From positions 124,001-188,000 of the forward strand of contig NZ_FNFO01000009.1 in assembly GCF_900100765.1 (NCBI RefSeq): a DNA stretch of 64,000 nt, written 5' to 3'. This stretch comes from Catalinimonas alkaloidigena. Lineage in GTDB: Bacteria > Bacteroidota > Bacteroidia > Cytophagales > Flexibacteraceae. The notes under the pieces are model-generated. The model saw only the letters and a program-made list of their open reading frames with translations. It was not told where the DNA came from and did no database searches. Shown piece by piece: positions 17,335 to 27,232 of this stretch (the stretch's first letter is position 1; each line of letters begins with the position of its first letter). The translations under genes and the position numbers were made by a program.

Positions 17335-20300
17335 ATGCATTACATCTACTTATCACGCCACCTACGCATGATTATGTGCCTGGTGGTATTCCTGGGGGCT
17401 CCGGGACTCTTGTGGGCCCAGGGAAGAACCATTTCCGGCACCATCATCGATGCCGCTGATAACTCCGGCGTGCCCGGCGTTAACATTCTGGTGAAGGGTA
17501 CGTCTACCGGTACCATCACCGACGTAAACGGGAAGTACACCCTTCAGATCCCGGCCAACTCTACTACGCTGGTCATTTCTTCGGTAGGGTACCTGACACA
17601 AGAAGTGGAGATCAACAACCGCTCGACGATCGATGTCGCCATGGAGTCGGACATCGCGCAACTGAGCGAAGTGGTCGTCACAGGGTACACCACCGAAGAT
17701 CGCCGCGAAGTGACCGGGGCCGTTGCGACCGTAAAATCGAAAGAACTGGTCGCGGTTCCGTCCGGTAACGTCGAGCAGCAGCTGCAAGGTCGTGTCTCGG
17801 GGGTAACCGTCATCACCAACGGTCAGCCCGGTACCACCAGCGTCGTTCGTCTGCGGGGCTTTGGCGCATTTGGTGGTAACGAGCCTCTGTACGTAGTCGA
17901 TGGAGTTCCTGTAGGGTCTACCAACTTCCTGAACCCCGATGACATCGAGACAACTACGGTTCTGAAAGATGCGCCTTCGGCTTCGATTTACGGAGCGCGT
18001 GCTGCCAACGGGGTTATTGTCTACACCACCAAGAAAGGCTACGATGGCAAGATGCGCGTCACCTACGACGGGGTGGTTGGGGTCACTACACCGGGTAAAG
18101 TCGACAACATTCTCAGCCCGCAGGAGCAAGCGGACTGGATCTGGCAGGCAAAGCGCAACACCGCGCGTCAGCTGGGCTATCCAGTCGGATCGGACAAATA
18201 CAACGCGCTGTTCGTAAGTGACCAGTTCGGGAGCGATCCGGCCGGTCCGGTGTTGCCTGACTACCTTCTGGTGGGCGACAGAACGGGCGTAGTCGGTGAG
18301 ATTGACCTGAATGCAGAGCGCGCCAAATACAACAACGACCCCAGCCGAGGTTCGTTGTACCTCGTCATGCCGGCCGACAAATCCGGTACTAACTGGTGGA
18401 ACGCCCTGACGCGCCCTGCCATCCTGAATCGTCACACGCTGGGTTTCTCGGGCGGAAGCGATCGTAGCAAATACTACGTTAGCCTGAGCATGCAAAACCA
18501 GGACGGGGTGCTCATCTATCAAAATTTCCAGCGTTACGTGCTGCGCCTGAACACCGAGCAAACCTTATTCAAAGGCGTTCGCTTCGGGCAGAACCTGCAG
18601 GGAACCTATCTCTCGGCTCGCGGTCTGGTGGGTAGCAACGGCGGACGTGGTGCAGCCGGTGAAGAAAACAACTACCTGGATGCCTTCCGGATGCCTTCTA
18701 TCATTCCGGTATACGATGCCTTCGGCGGCTACGCCGGAACGCAGGCCAAAGGCTTCAACAACCCTCGGAACCCGGTGGGGATTCGGGATCGGAACGTGGC
18801 CAACGACCGGAACTTCAGCTTTGGGGCGTTCGGTAACTTCTACGCAGAAGCCGATATCTTCAAAGGCTTAAAAATCCGCAGTAGCTTCGGTGGCGGACTA
18901 AGCATGAACTACTTCTACGATTACAACTTCCCCACTTACGAGAACTCAGAAAACCTGGGTACTTATACCTACGGAGAAGGCGCGGGCTACAATGCGAACT
19001 GGGTGTTTACCAACACTGCCAGCTACGAGCGCGATTTCGGCGCACATTCGTTGAACCTGTTGGCCGGTGTCGAATCCCTCAACACCGGGATCGGACGCAA
19101 CATGAACGCCAACGGACAAGAGCCGTTCTCGCGCGATCCTAACTACGTCAGCATCACGACCACCGGGAATAACACTGCATTCAGTAGCTATTACCGGGGC
19201 GTTAACTTCTTCTCGGTATTCGGACAGGCCAAGTATACCTTTAACGACAAATACATCCTCAACGGGGTGCTGCGTCGTGATGGTTCTTCGCGCTTTGGTG
19301 CAGAAAACCGCTACGGTATCTTCCCGGCAGTATCGGCCGCCTGGCGTGTTTCTTCGGAAGACTTTATGGCGGGCGTTCCTTTCGTAACGGACCTGAAGCT
19401 GCGCGGTGGTTACGGGTTGATGGGTAACTCTAACAACGTAGATCCTAACAACCAGTACAGCCTGTTTGCCGCTACGCTGAACTCTTCGTTCTATGACATT
19501 ACGGGAGGCAACGCAGCGCCGACCGAAGGTTTCTACCGCAGCCGCATCGGCAACCCCGCTGCGAAATGGGAAACGTCCGAGACTTCTAACATCGGGATCG
19601 ACGGATCGTTCTTTGGCGGTAAGCTCGATGTCGTGTTCGACTTGTGGAGAAAAGATACCCGCGATCTGCTGTACTCTCTGAGAACGCCGTCCGTGATCGG
19701 TCCTGCTGCCAATGACCCGGCGATCAACATCGCCAAAATGCGGAACCAGGGACTTGACATCGAACTGACGACACGCGGAAACTATTCGGCCGACTTCAAC
19801 TACGAAGTGAAGCTGACCGGTTCATTCCTGCACAACGAGATCATCGCGCTGGCACCTGGCGTAGAATACTTCGATGCCGCTACGCTGCGGAACATCACGC
19901 CGGTGCGTAACCAAGTAGGCTACTCGCTCTCTGCGTTCTACGGCTATCAGGTACTGGGCCTTTTCCAGAACCAGGCCGAGATCGACGCTGCGCCTGTACA
20001 AGACGGTGTGGTTAGATCACAAGACGCTACCGAAGAGAATCCGGCACAGGGAACAGGTCGTTTCCGCTATGCCGACATCAACGGCGACGGAAAAATTACC
20101 GTTGACGACCGCACGTACCTGGGAAGCCCCGTACCGAAGTTCAACGGTGGGATCAACCTCGTGCTGGGTTACAAAGACTTCGAACTGACGGCCTTCCTGC
20201 AGACTTTCCTGGGCGTGAAGATTTACAACTTCTCCAAGTGGTACAACAACTTCTATCCGTCCTTTACCGGAACTGCTTACAGCACGGCGGTGAAAGAGTC

Positions 20301-20637
20301 GTTCACGTTTGAAAACGGAGGCAACACCGTTCCGATTTTCGAAGACGTTTCTAACTTCAGCACCAACACGCAATCGAACTCATTCTACATCGAGAGCGGT
20401 AACTACGCACGTCTGACCAACCTGCAGCTGGCGTACAAAGTGCCGAATAGCGTAGTGGGACGGTATGGTTTCGACCGGGCGCGCCTCTACGTGCAAGCCA
20501 CGAACCTGTTCACCATCACCAACTACTCAGGATTGGATCCGGGTGTAGCCGGTGCGGCCGATACGCAATTGGGTATTGATGTGGGGAACCCGCCGATCAC
20601 CCGTGGTTACAACATCGGTCTAAACCTTACTTTCTAA
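17335..20637 (+). CDS. SusC/RagA-family TonB-dependent outer-membrane transporter
   Basis: From the ATG at 17335 the protein has 1100 residues; the frame extends to a GTG at 17206, but 17335 puts a signal peptide (cleavage near LLWAQ, residue 29) at the start. A carboxypeptidase-regulatory-like domain follows at about 30-115 (GTIIDAADNSGVPGVNILVKG), then the plug with EVVVTGY and the SusC signature RLRGFGAFGGNEPLYVVDGVP (about 120-230), then a 22-strand barrel ending in GYNIGLNLTF with terminal Phe. No N-terminal STN signalling domain is present, so sigma/anti-sigma control through this protein is unlikely. With SusD it imports oligosaccharides, peptides or similar large nutrients; substrate unknown. 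Confidence 0.96.
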   Translation: MHYIYLSRHLRMIMCLVVFLGAPGLLWAQGRTISGTIIDAADNSGVPGVNILVKGTSTGTITDVNGKYTLQIPANSTTLVISSVGYLTQEVEINNRSTIDVAMESDIAQLSEVVVTGYTTEDRREVTGAVATVKSKELVAVPSGNVEQQLQGRVSGVTVITNGQPGTTSVVRLRGFGAFGGNEPLYVVDGVPVGSTNFLNPDDIETTTVLKDAPSASIYGARAANGVIVYTTKKGYDGKMRVTYDGVVGVTTPGKVDNILSPQEQADWIWQAKRNTARQLGYPVGSDKYNALFVSDQFGSDPAGPVLPDYLLVGDRTGVVGEIDLNAERAKYNNDPSRGSLYLVMPADKSGTNWWNALTRPAILNRHTLGFSGGSDRSKYYVSLSMQNQDGVLIYQNFQRYVLRLNTEQTLFKGVRFGQNLQGTYLSARGLVGSNGGRGAAGEENNYLDAFRMPSIIPVYDAFGGYAGTQAKGFNNPRNPVGIRDRNVANDRNFSFGAFGNFYAEADIFKGLKIRSSFGGGLSMNYFYDYNFPTYENSENLGTYTYGEGAGYNANWVFTNTASYERDFGAHSLNLLAGVESLNTGIGRNMNANGQEPFSRDPNYVSITTTGNNTAFSSYYRGVNFFSVFGQAKYTFNDKYILNGVLRRDGSSRFGAENRYGIFPAVSAAWRVSSEDFMAGVPFVTDLKLRGGYGLMGNSNNVDPNNQYSLFAATLNSSFYDITGGNAAPTEGFYRSRIGNPAAKWETSETSNIGIDGSFFGGKLDVVFDLWRKDTRDLLYSLRTPSVIGPAANDPAINIAKMRNQGLDIELTTRGNYSADFNYEVKLTGSFLHNEIIALAPGVEYFDAATLRNITPVRNQVGYSLSAFYGYQVLGLFQNQAEIDAAPVQDGVVRSQDATEENPAQGTGRFRYADINGDGKITVDDRTYLGSPVPKFNGGINLVLGYKDFELTAFLQTFLGVKIYNFSKWYNNFYPSFTGTAYSTAVKESFTFENGGNTVPIFEDVSNFSTNTQSNSFYIESGNYARLTNLQLAYKVPNSVVGRYGFDRARLYVQATNLFTITNYSGLDPGVAGAADTQLGIDVGNPPITRGYNIGLNLTF

Positions 20638-20681
20638 AACAACCAGTGTGCTGACAAAGCACCTTAAAATTTGAGCTTACT

Positions 20682-22469
20682 ATGAAAAAAATAGTTAGAA
20701 AAGGACTTCCTTTCGCTGTGATTGCCGCCGTTGTGCTAGGGGCAATTGCCTGTAAGGATGAGTTTCTGGAAGTGCCGGTAACCGGTCAGATTTCAGAATC
20801 TCAGTTGACTACGCCCGCTGGTCTTGAAGGGCTACTGATTGGCGTGTATGCGCAACTCATGGGAGCTCCCGACAACGGAGGGGGTTCTGCAGGGGGTGAA
20901 TGGAACGGCGGTGCTACCAACTGGGTGTGGGGTAGTATCCGCGGTGGGGATGCCAACAAAGGCTCCAACGCGGGTGACTTCAACTCCATTACGCCTATCG
21001 AACGCTTCGAGGTGCAGGTCACCAACAGCGAGGTGCAGTTTAAGTGGGAAGGTTCGTTCGAAGGCGTGGCCCGTGCCAATACGCTGCTGAAAATCATGGC
21101 TAAAGCCGACGAAGTATCAGAAGCACAGAAAACACGGATTGCGGCCGAAGCGCGTTTCCTGCGCGGCCACTTCTATTTTGAGTTGCGGAAAAACTTCAAA
21201 ATGGTGCCTTGGGTCGACGAAACCATGACCGACGAAGAAGCCAAGAAAGTGCCGAACAACACGGACATCTGGCCGAAAATCGAAGCCGACTTTCAGTTTG
21301 CCGTCGACAACCTGCCCGAAACCCATTCGCAGATCGGACGCGCCAACAAGTGGGCGGCCATGTCTTACCTGGCAAAGGCGTACATGTATCAGAGAAAATT
21401 CAACGAGGCCAAGCAACTGTTCGACGACATCATCGCCAACGGAACGACCACTGATGGCACGCCTTACGGCCTGCACCCTGACTTTGGTGACTTGTTCTCG
21501 CTAGGCGGCGAAAACTCGGCGGAATCCGTGTTCGCCTATCAGGCAACGGGCGGAGCGAGTAGCACCTATAACTCTCTGCACGAAGTAGCGATGCACCAGC
21601 CGTACAGCACGGCCGCTGGCGAAACCGCCGGTAGCGACTGCTGCGGTTTCTTCCACCCGAGCTTCGACCTGGCCGCTTCGTACCGGACGCAGAATGGATT
21701 GCCGCTGTTGGACGGCTCGTACCGGACCGGTACTAACGAGTTGGTGACCGACCAGGGCAAAGCTTCTGACGAAGCGTTTACGCCCGATGCAGGTCCGCTG
21801 GATCCTCGCCTCGATCATACAGTCGGCCGTCGGGGTATTCCATGGCTGGATTGGGGGAACATCCACCCCGGAAAAGCGTGGATTCGCGATCAGAACTTTG
21901 CTGGTCCCTACACGCCGAAAAAGTATGCGCTGGATAAAACTGAGTATGGCACCCGCGATGCCAGTGGCTGGACGCCCGGCTATCAGGCCACAAACTTCAT
22001 GATCATCCGCTTTGCTGATGTGCTGCTGATGGCCGCCGAAGCCGAAGTAGAGGTCGGAAGCCTGGAAAAAGCGCGTGAGTATGTGAACCTGGTCCGTAGC
22101 CGTGCCGCTAATGCTTCGGCTTTTGTGAAAAACCTGGAAGGTACCGCGGACGCCGCGAACTACGTAATCAGCACCTACGACCTGCCCTGGACAGATCAAA
22201 CCGCAGCGCGCAATGCCGTACGCTTCGAGCGGAAGCTGGAACTGGCTCTGGAAGGCCATCGCTTCTATGACCTGGTGCGTTGGGGCAATGCCGCCGAGGT
22301 GCTGAATGCTTACCTGAGCTATGAAGCCTCGAAGCTTTCGAACCAGTTCGGAGGAGCTACCTTCACGGCGCCTGCAGACGAATACCTGCCCATTCCGCAA
22401 ACAGAAATTGACCTGCAAGGGAAAGATGACAGCGGAGGCAACGTGCTGACACAAAACGACGGTTATTAA
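20682..22469 (+). CDS. SusD/RagB-family nutrient-binding lipoprotein
   Basis: A 595-residue surface lipoprotein. The signal ends in the lipobox GAIAC with Cys24, followed by KDEFLEVPVTGQIS as in SusD proteins. The helical TPR-like core contains RFLRGHFYFELRK, and the C-terminal third has the SusD/RagB hallmarks MIIRFADVLLMAAEAE and ERKLELALEGHRFYDLVRWG, ending with EYLPIPQTEIDLQ. SusD forms the lid on SusC and captures the substrate. It starts 44 bases after susC and the pair ends in a strong terminator. No glycoside hydrolase or sensor gene lies next to the pair. Confidence 0.96.
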   Translation: MKKIVRKGLPFAVIAAVVLGAIACKDEFLEVPVTGQISESQLTTPAGLEGLLIGVYAQLMGAPDNGGGSAGGEWNGGATNWVWGSIRGGDANKGSNAGDFNSITPIERFEVQVTNSEVQFKWEGSFEGVARANTLLKIMAKADEVSEAQKTRIAAEARFLRGHFYFELRKNFKMVPWVDETMTDEEAKKVPNNTDIWPKIEADFQFAVDNLPETHSQIGRANKWAAMSYLAKAYMYQRKFNEAKQLFDDIIANGTTTDGTPYGLHPDFGDLFSLGGENSAESVFAYQATGGASSTYNSLHEVAMHQPYSTAAGETAGSDCCGFFHPSFDLAASYRTQNGLPLLDGSYRTGTNELVTDQGKASDEAFTPDAGPLDPRLDHTVGRRGIPWLDWGNIHPGKAWIRDQNFAGPYTPKKYALDKTEYGTRDASGWTPGYQATNFMIIRFADVLLMAAEAEVEVGSLEKAREYVNLVRSRAANASAFVKNLEGTADAANYVISTYDLPWTDQTAARNAVRFERKLELALEGHRFYDLVRWGNAAEVLNAYLSYEASKLSNQFGGATFTAPADEYLPIPQTEIDLQGKDDSGGNVLTQNDGY

Positions 22470-22490
22470 ACCTGTCAGATCACTTCAAAA

Positions 22491-22517
22491 GGCTCTCTTT
22501 CCGGAGAGCCTTTTTTT
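22491..22517 (+). terminator. Rho-independent terminator after SusD gene
   Basis: GGCTCTC and GAGAGCC flank TTTCCG and are followed by seven T. It separates the SusC/SusD pair from the FG-GAP lipoprotein gene 47 bases downstream. Confidence 0.9.
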
Positions 22518-22563
22518 ATGCATTTTTGTTAACTTCTCCCTGTGCCACAACCTGCTTACACTT

Positions 22564-25500
22564 ATGAGAAACGCCATGCTTTGGGGCGGCCTGCTCCTGC
22601 TTTGGGGAGCATGTTCGTCGAAAGAGGAAACCCCCACGCTGTTCCGGCTCCGTACCCCCGACCACACCGGAATCCACTTTGCCAACCACATTCAGGAGAG
22701 TGACTCGTTCAACATTCTCGTCGAGGAATACATCTACAACGGCGGCGGCGTCGGCGTGGGTGATTTCAACCGCGACGGCCTGCCCGATGTGTACTTTACG
22801 GGGAACCACGTCGGTAACAAGTTGTACCTGAACCAGGGAAACTTGGCGTTTGACGACGTCACCGAAACGGCCGGTGTAGAAGGGAACGGGCAGTGGTGCT
22901 CGGGCGTGGCCGTGGTGGACCTCAACCAGGATGGATGGCCGGACCTGTACGTGGCTTCTACCATGCAGAAAGATCCGACCCGTCGGCGCAATCTGCTGTA
23001 CATCAACCAGGGGTTGAACGAACAGAATGTACCGGTTTTCAAGGAGATGGCTGCCGCCTACGGCATTGCCGACGAGGGTTTCACGACCAACGTGGCGTTC
23101 CTGGATTACGACAAGGACGGCGATCTGGACCTGTACGTGCTTAACAACATCATTACGAAAGAGGTCCCCGGCAATTACCGCGTTAAGATTACCGACGGCA
23201 CCGCCCCCAACAACGATCATTTCTACCGGAACGAAGGCGTAGGGCCCGACGGCCATCCCGTCTTCACCGAAGTTTCGAAAGAGGCGGGCATTACCATCGA
23301 GGGCTATGGCCTTGGATTGGCGATCAGTGACCTGAACCAGGACGGCTGGCCCGACATCTACGTCACCAACGACTACGTTTCCAACGATTTTCTGTGGATC
23401 AACAACCACGACGGCACATTTACGAACCGTATCGAAGAGTACCTGCACCATACGGCCTATTCGGCCATGGGCAACGACGTGGTAGACATCAACAACGATG
23501 GCCAGGCCGATATCATCGCGCTCGACATGCTGCCTGAGAACAACGAGCGCAAGAAACAGATGCTTAGCGCCAACAACTATACCTCGTACCTGAACAACGA
23601 GCGCTACGGGTTTCAGCATCAGTACGTGCGCAACGTGTTGCAGTTGAATCAGGGACAAACCCCGGAGGGCGCGCCGCAGTTCAGCGAAGTAGGACAACTG
23701 GCGGGCATCTACCAGACCGACTGGAGCTGGACCCCGCTGGTGGCGGACTTCGACAACGACGGATTTCGGGACCTGATCGTAACAAATGGCTTTCCGCGTG
23801 ACGTGACCGACCACGATTTTGCGATCTACCGCAGTGGGCCAGCGGGTAAGGTGGCCAGCAATACTTTTCTGCTGGAGAAAATTCCGTCGGTCAAAATCCC
23901 GAATTACGCGTTTCATAACAACGGCGATCTGACGTTCACGGACGAAACCAAGGCCTGGGGACTTAACATTCCGTCGTTCTCGAACGGGGCGGCTTATGCC
24001 GATCTGGACAACGACGGCGACCTCGATTTTCTGGTCAACAACATCAACGACAGTGCCTTCGTCTACGAAAACCAACTGTACCGGGACGAAGCGCAGGGCG
24101 CGCACTTCCTTCGGTTCCGCCTGGATAGTGCCGGCACCCCATCGGTGCTGGGCACCAAAATCAGGCTGCACTACGACGGCACCCAGCAGTACTACGAACA
24201 CTCGCCCTTCCGGGGCTATCTTTCGTCGGTGGAGCCGGTGGCCCACTTTGGCGTCGGCGACCGTACCACCATCGATTCTGTACAAATTTTCTGGCCCGAC
24301 GGGCGTTACCAGCTGCTGCGCGATCTGCCGACCGATCAGGTCGTGGCGTTGCAGTGGCAGGAGGCACAACCGGGGCCGGTATCGCCTCAGCCGGTCGGTC
24401 GGCCGTTGCTACAACCGGTGGCGGTGCAGCATGGCTTGCGTTACGTGCACGAGGAGCAGGACATGGTTGATTTCAACATTCAGCGCACGCTTCCGCACAA
24501 ATTTACCCAGGCGGGGCCCGGCCTGGCGGTGGGTGACGTAAATGGCGATGGACTGGAGGATGTGGTGATTGGCGGCTCGGCCAATCAGCCTACTACGCTG
24601 TTCGTGCAACGGAAAGATGGCTCGTTCGAAAAACGTACCGAGGGCTTCGCCCCGAATCCCAAACCTCAGGAAGACATGGGGCTGTTGCTGTTTGATGCCG
24701 ACGACGACGGCGATCTGGACCTTTATGCCGTGAGCGGCAGTTACGAGTTCCGGACCGAAGCGGAAGAGTTGCGGGACCGTTTCTACCGGAACGACGGGCG
24801 CGGCCACTTTACGCACGAGCCGAACGCGTTGCCCGATTTGCGCACGAGTGGCTCGTGTGTGCGGGCGGCCGATTTCGACGACGACGGCGATTTGGATTTG
24901 TTCGTGGGCGGGCGCGTGGTGCCTTACCAGTATCCGCTGTTGCCCAAGAGTTACCTGCTGCGTAACGAGGGCGGCACCTTTACCGACGCTACGGCCCAGG
25001 TGTGCCCGGCGCTCGACACGCTCGGGCTGATCAACGACGCGCTTTGGTCCGACTTTGACGGCGACGGACAACTGGACCTGCTGGTGGCGGGGGAGTGGAT
25101 GCCCGTGACGTTTCTGCGCAACCACCAGGGCACGTTCGAAAACGTGACCGAAGCGGCGGGTGTCGCCAACCAGGTCGGATGGTGGAACTCGCTGGCCGCA
25201 GCTGATTTCGATCACGATGGCGACCTGGACTATGTGGCCGGCAACCTGGGGCTCAACACCCACTACAAAGCCAGTGAACAATACCCGCTGAGCATCTACG
25301 CCAAAGACTTCGACGACAACGGCACGGTCGATCCGCTGCTGTCGTGCTACATCAAAAACGAACAGGGGGAGATGAAGCCTTACCCGATGGCGACGCGCGA
25401 CGACATGATCGGGCAGCTGTTGAAAGTCCGGCGGAAGTACGACCACTTCGCGGAATTCGGGAAGGCAACCATGGACGACATCCTGGCCGGCGAAGATCTG

Positions 25501-26121
25501 CAAGGCGCACTGATCCGCCACGCCACCCACTTTGCCAGCAGCTACCTGGAGAATCAGGGCGATGGCACCTTCCGCATGCGGTCCCTGCCGAACGAAGCGC
25601 AGTACGCGCCGATGTTCGGGCTGACGACCTACGACGTAAACGGCGACGGGCATCCCGATCTGGTGGCGGTCGGAAACGACTACAGCACGGAAGTATTCAC
25701 CGGGCGGTACGACGCTTCCGTCGGCGCGGTTCTGCTGGGCGATGGCAAAGGACATTTCAGCGCCATGCCCATGACGCAGAGCGGCTTCTTCGTCAACGGC
25801 GATGCCAAAGCACTGGCGAAAGTCTATGCCGGAACCCAGCCGCTGCTGTTGGTCACCCAGAACCAGGACAGCCTGGACGTGTATTCGCTGCCCACGTCGG
25901 AAGAGCGCGTGCGGGTGCTTGTGCCGGAGCCGCTGGACATCCGCGCCGAAATCGAATACCAAGACGGCCGAAAGGAGCGACGAGAGCTTTATTATGGTCA
26001 GTCGTATCTGGCCCAGTCCAGCCGTCGCCTGGAAGTCGGCCCCGACGTCGTGAGCGTGACGTTCTTCCGGCCTTCGGGCGAGTCGCACCGCATTACGGCC
26101 GATATGTGGGCGCAGCGATAA
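22564..26121 (+). CDS. CRTAC1-like FG-GAP/VCBS and ASPIC/UnbV lipoprotein
   Basis: An 1185-residue exported protein with lipobox LLWGAC (Cys17). Two sets of FG-GAP/VCBS repeats with calcium-type loops (for example DFNRDGLPDVY, DLNQDGWPDIY, DYDKDGDLDLY) form predicted beta-propellers at about 30-510 and 640-1100. Between them, at about 517-600, lies an ASPIC/UnbV domain (GTKIRLHYDG ... VAHFGVGDRTTIDSVQIFWPDGR). In Bacteroidota such proteins often stand next to SusC/SusD pairs and are thought to bind or process the same nutrient; the catalytic role, if any, is unknown. A terminator precedes it, so it may have its own promoter within 47 bases or depend on read-through. Confidence 0.95.
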   Translation: MRNAMLWGGLLLLWGACSSKEETPTLFRLRTPDHTGIHFANHIQESDSFNILVEEYIYNGGGVGVGDFNRDGLPDVYFTGNHVGNKLYLNQGNLAFDDVTETAGVEGNGQWCSGVAVVDLNQDGWPDLYVASTMQKDPTRRRNLLYINQGLNEQNVPVFKEMAAAYGIADEGFTTNVAFLDYDKDGDLDLYVLNNIITKEVPGNYRVKITDGTAPNNDHFYRNEGVGPDGHPVFTEVSKEAGITIEGYGLGLAISDLNQDGWPDIYVTNDYVSNDFLWINNHDGTFTNRIEEYLHHTAYSAMGNDVVDINNDGQADIIALDMLPENNERKKQMLSANNYTSYLNNERYGFQHQYVRNVLQLNQGQTPEGAPQFSEVGQLAGIYQTDWSWTPLVADFDNDGFRDLIVTNGFPRDVTDHDFAIYRSGPAGKVASNTFLLEKIPSVKIPNYAFHNNGDLTFTDETKAWGLNIPSFSNGAAYADLDNDGDLDFLVNNINDSAFVYENQLYRDEAQGAHFLRFRLDSAGTPSVLGTKIRLHYDGTQQYYEHSPFRGYLSSVEPVAHFGVGDRTTIDSVQIFWPDGRYQLLRDLPTDQVVALQWQEAQPGPVSPQPVGRPLLQPVAVQHGLRYVHEEQDMVDFNIQRTLPHKFTQAGPGLAVGDVNGDGLEDVVIGGSANQPTTLFVQRKDGSFEKRTEGFAPNPKPQEDMGLLLFDADDDGDLDLYAVSGSYEFRTEAEELRDRFYRNDGRGHFTHEPNALPDLRTSGSCVRAADFDDDGDLDLFVGGRVVPYQYPLLPKSYLLRNEGGTFTDATAQVCPALDTLGLINDALWSDFDGDGQLDLLVAGEWMPVTFLRNHQGTFENVTEAAGVANQVGWWNSLAAADFDHDGDLDYVAGNLGLNTHYKASEQYPLSIYAKDFDDNGTVDPLLSCYIKNEQGEMKPYPMATRDDMIGQLLKVRRKYDHFAEFGKATMDDILAGEDLQGALIRHATHFASSYLENQGDGTFRMRSLPNEAQYAPMFGLTTYDVNGDGHPDLVAVGNDYSTEVFTGRYDASVGAVLLGDGKGHFSAMPMTQSGFFVNGDAKALAKVYAGTQPLLLVTQNQDSLDVYSLPTSEERVRVLVPEPLDIRAEIEYQDGRKERRELYYGQSYLAQSSRRLEVGPDVVSVTFFRPSGESHRITADMWAQR

Positions 26122-26287
26122 TGCGGGCGGTGCACTCCTTCGTCACAAAACGGTTTGGGGTTTACCGCGCCGCCTTCGACCTTTGCTGGCGTGAGCGGTC
26201 TCCCTCGGGTTAACGACGCGCAGTTTACGACTGAGGCGCGTGCGATTGAGGGGCGATCTGCCAATGCCAACCTAAATTCAGAAAACC

Positions 26288-26896
26288 GTGCTTGATCTCA
26301 TCAAACAGGTGCAGGCCATCGCGCAGGCGGGGCTGCACTATGGCGAAAACGATTACGACCTGGACCGCTACCAGCGGCTCAACGAGCTTACCCAACAGAT
26401 GTTCAACGCCTGGACCGGGACTGCTCCGGAGTTTGCGGCCCGTTGGTACGAAGGCGAAATCGGCTATCCCACCCCCAAGGTCGATGTGCGGGCGGTGGTG
26501 ATGCGGGACGGAAAAATGCTTCTGGTGCGCGAAAAGATCGACGGTTGCTGGTCGCTGCCGGGGGGCTGGGCCGACGTGGGGTGTACCGTGCGCGAAACCG
26601 CCGAGAAAGAAACGTGGGAGGAAGCGGGCCTGCGGGTAAAAGCCCAGCGCCTGCTGGCCGTGTTCGACAAAAAATGCCATCCGCACCCGCCGGAGCCATG
26701 GTACGTATACAAGCATTTTGTACTGTGCGACATTGCAACGGGCGAAGGCGACGGGCAAGCCGGTATGGAAACGCTGGACGTCGGTTTTTTTGGACCGAAC
26801 GAGTTGCCGCCCCTTTCGGTAGATCGCAATACGGCTTCGCAGGTACATCAGATGTTTACGCTGGCCACTTCTGTACAACCCACCATTTTCGACTAA
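26288..26896 (+). CDS. Nudix hydrolase with altered Nudix box
   Basis: A 202-residue protein starting with GTG (26288). The N-terminal 60 residues (LDLIKQVQAIAQAGLHYGENDYDLDRY) form the helical domain seen in NUDIX hydrolases of ADP-ribose/nucleoside-sugar type in Firmicutes and Bacteroidota. The Nudix domain has the box GGWADVGCTVRETAEKETWEEAGL; the catalytic E..EE glutamates are kept, but the first Glu of GX5E is Cys and the Arg of RE is Lys. The enzyme should cleave a nucleoside diphosphate linked to another moiety, with Mg2+. It is separated from the upstream lipoprotein by about 165 bases and seems to be transcribed alone. Confidence 0.9.
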   Translation: MLDLIKQVQAIAQAGLHYGENDYDLDRYQRLNELTQQMFNAWTGTAPEFAARWYEGEIGYPTPKVDVRAVVMRDGKMLLVREKIDGCWSLPGGWADVGCTVRETAEKETWEEAGLRVKAQRLLAVFDKKCHPHPPEPWYVYKHFVLCDIATGEGDGQAGMETLDVGFFGPNELPPLSVDRNTASQVHQMFTLATSVQPTIFD

Positions 26897-27169
26897 CGAC
26901 CGTGTAGCCTACGGCATTTAAGAGCATTAGCCGTAGAATCTTCGTAATCTGGAAACGTATCGTGTAGAGATTTGTAAGAAATCTCAGAAAATGGTACATG
27001 GACAAATCGGGGATCAGAGCACTTAACATAATACACATCTCGTTTAAGAGGCTGGTATTGCACATTTTGTAGAAAAAAGGCATGGGTGTATTCCAGTTGT
27101 GCTTTTGAAAAGAAAAGAAAAACTACTAGTTTACATACATACCCAATCGTTTGAGCAACTATATTATGC

Positions 27170-27198
27170 AAAAAGCCCGGCCGCTAGCCGGGCTTTTT
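27170..27198. terminator. Bidirectional terminator
   Basis: AAAAA-GCCCGGC-CGCTA-GCCGGGC-TTTTT is a perfect hairpin with A-run and T-run. It lies between the convergent Nudix and alpha/beta-hydrolase genes and can serve both. The bases from 26897 to here (about 270) show no gene. Confidence 0.9.
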
Positions 27199-27232
27199 CT
27201 GTTGTCGGAAAGGGGAGGTAATAAATTGTTCT

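Noticed and set aside
22516-26088. Two long minus-strand ORFs (617 and 559 residues) inside the FG-GAP lipoprotein gene
   Set aside because: They are antisense shadows created by GC-rich codon use and the repeated Asp/Gly-rich propeller loops; they have no signal, no domain and no own promoter.
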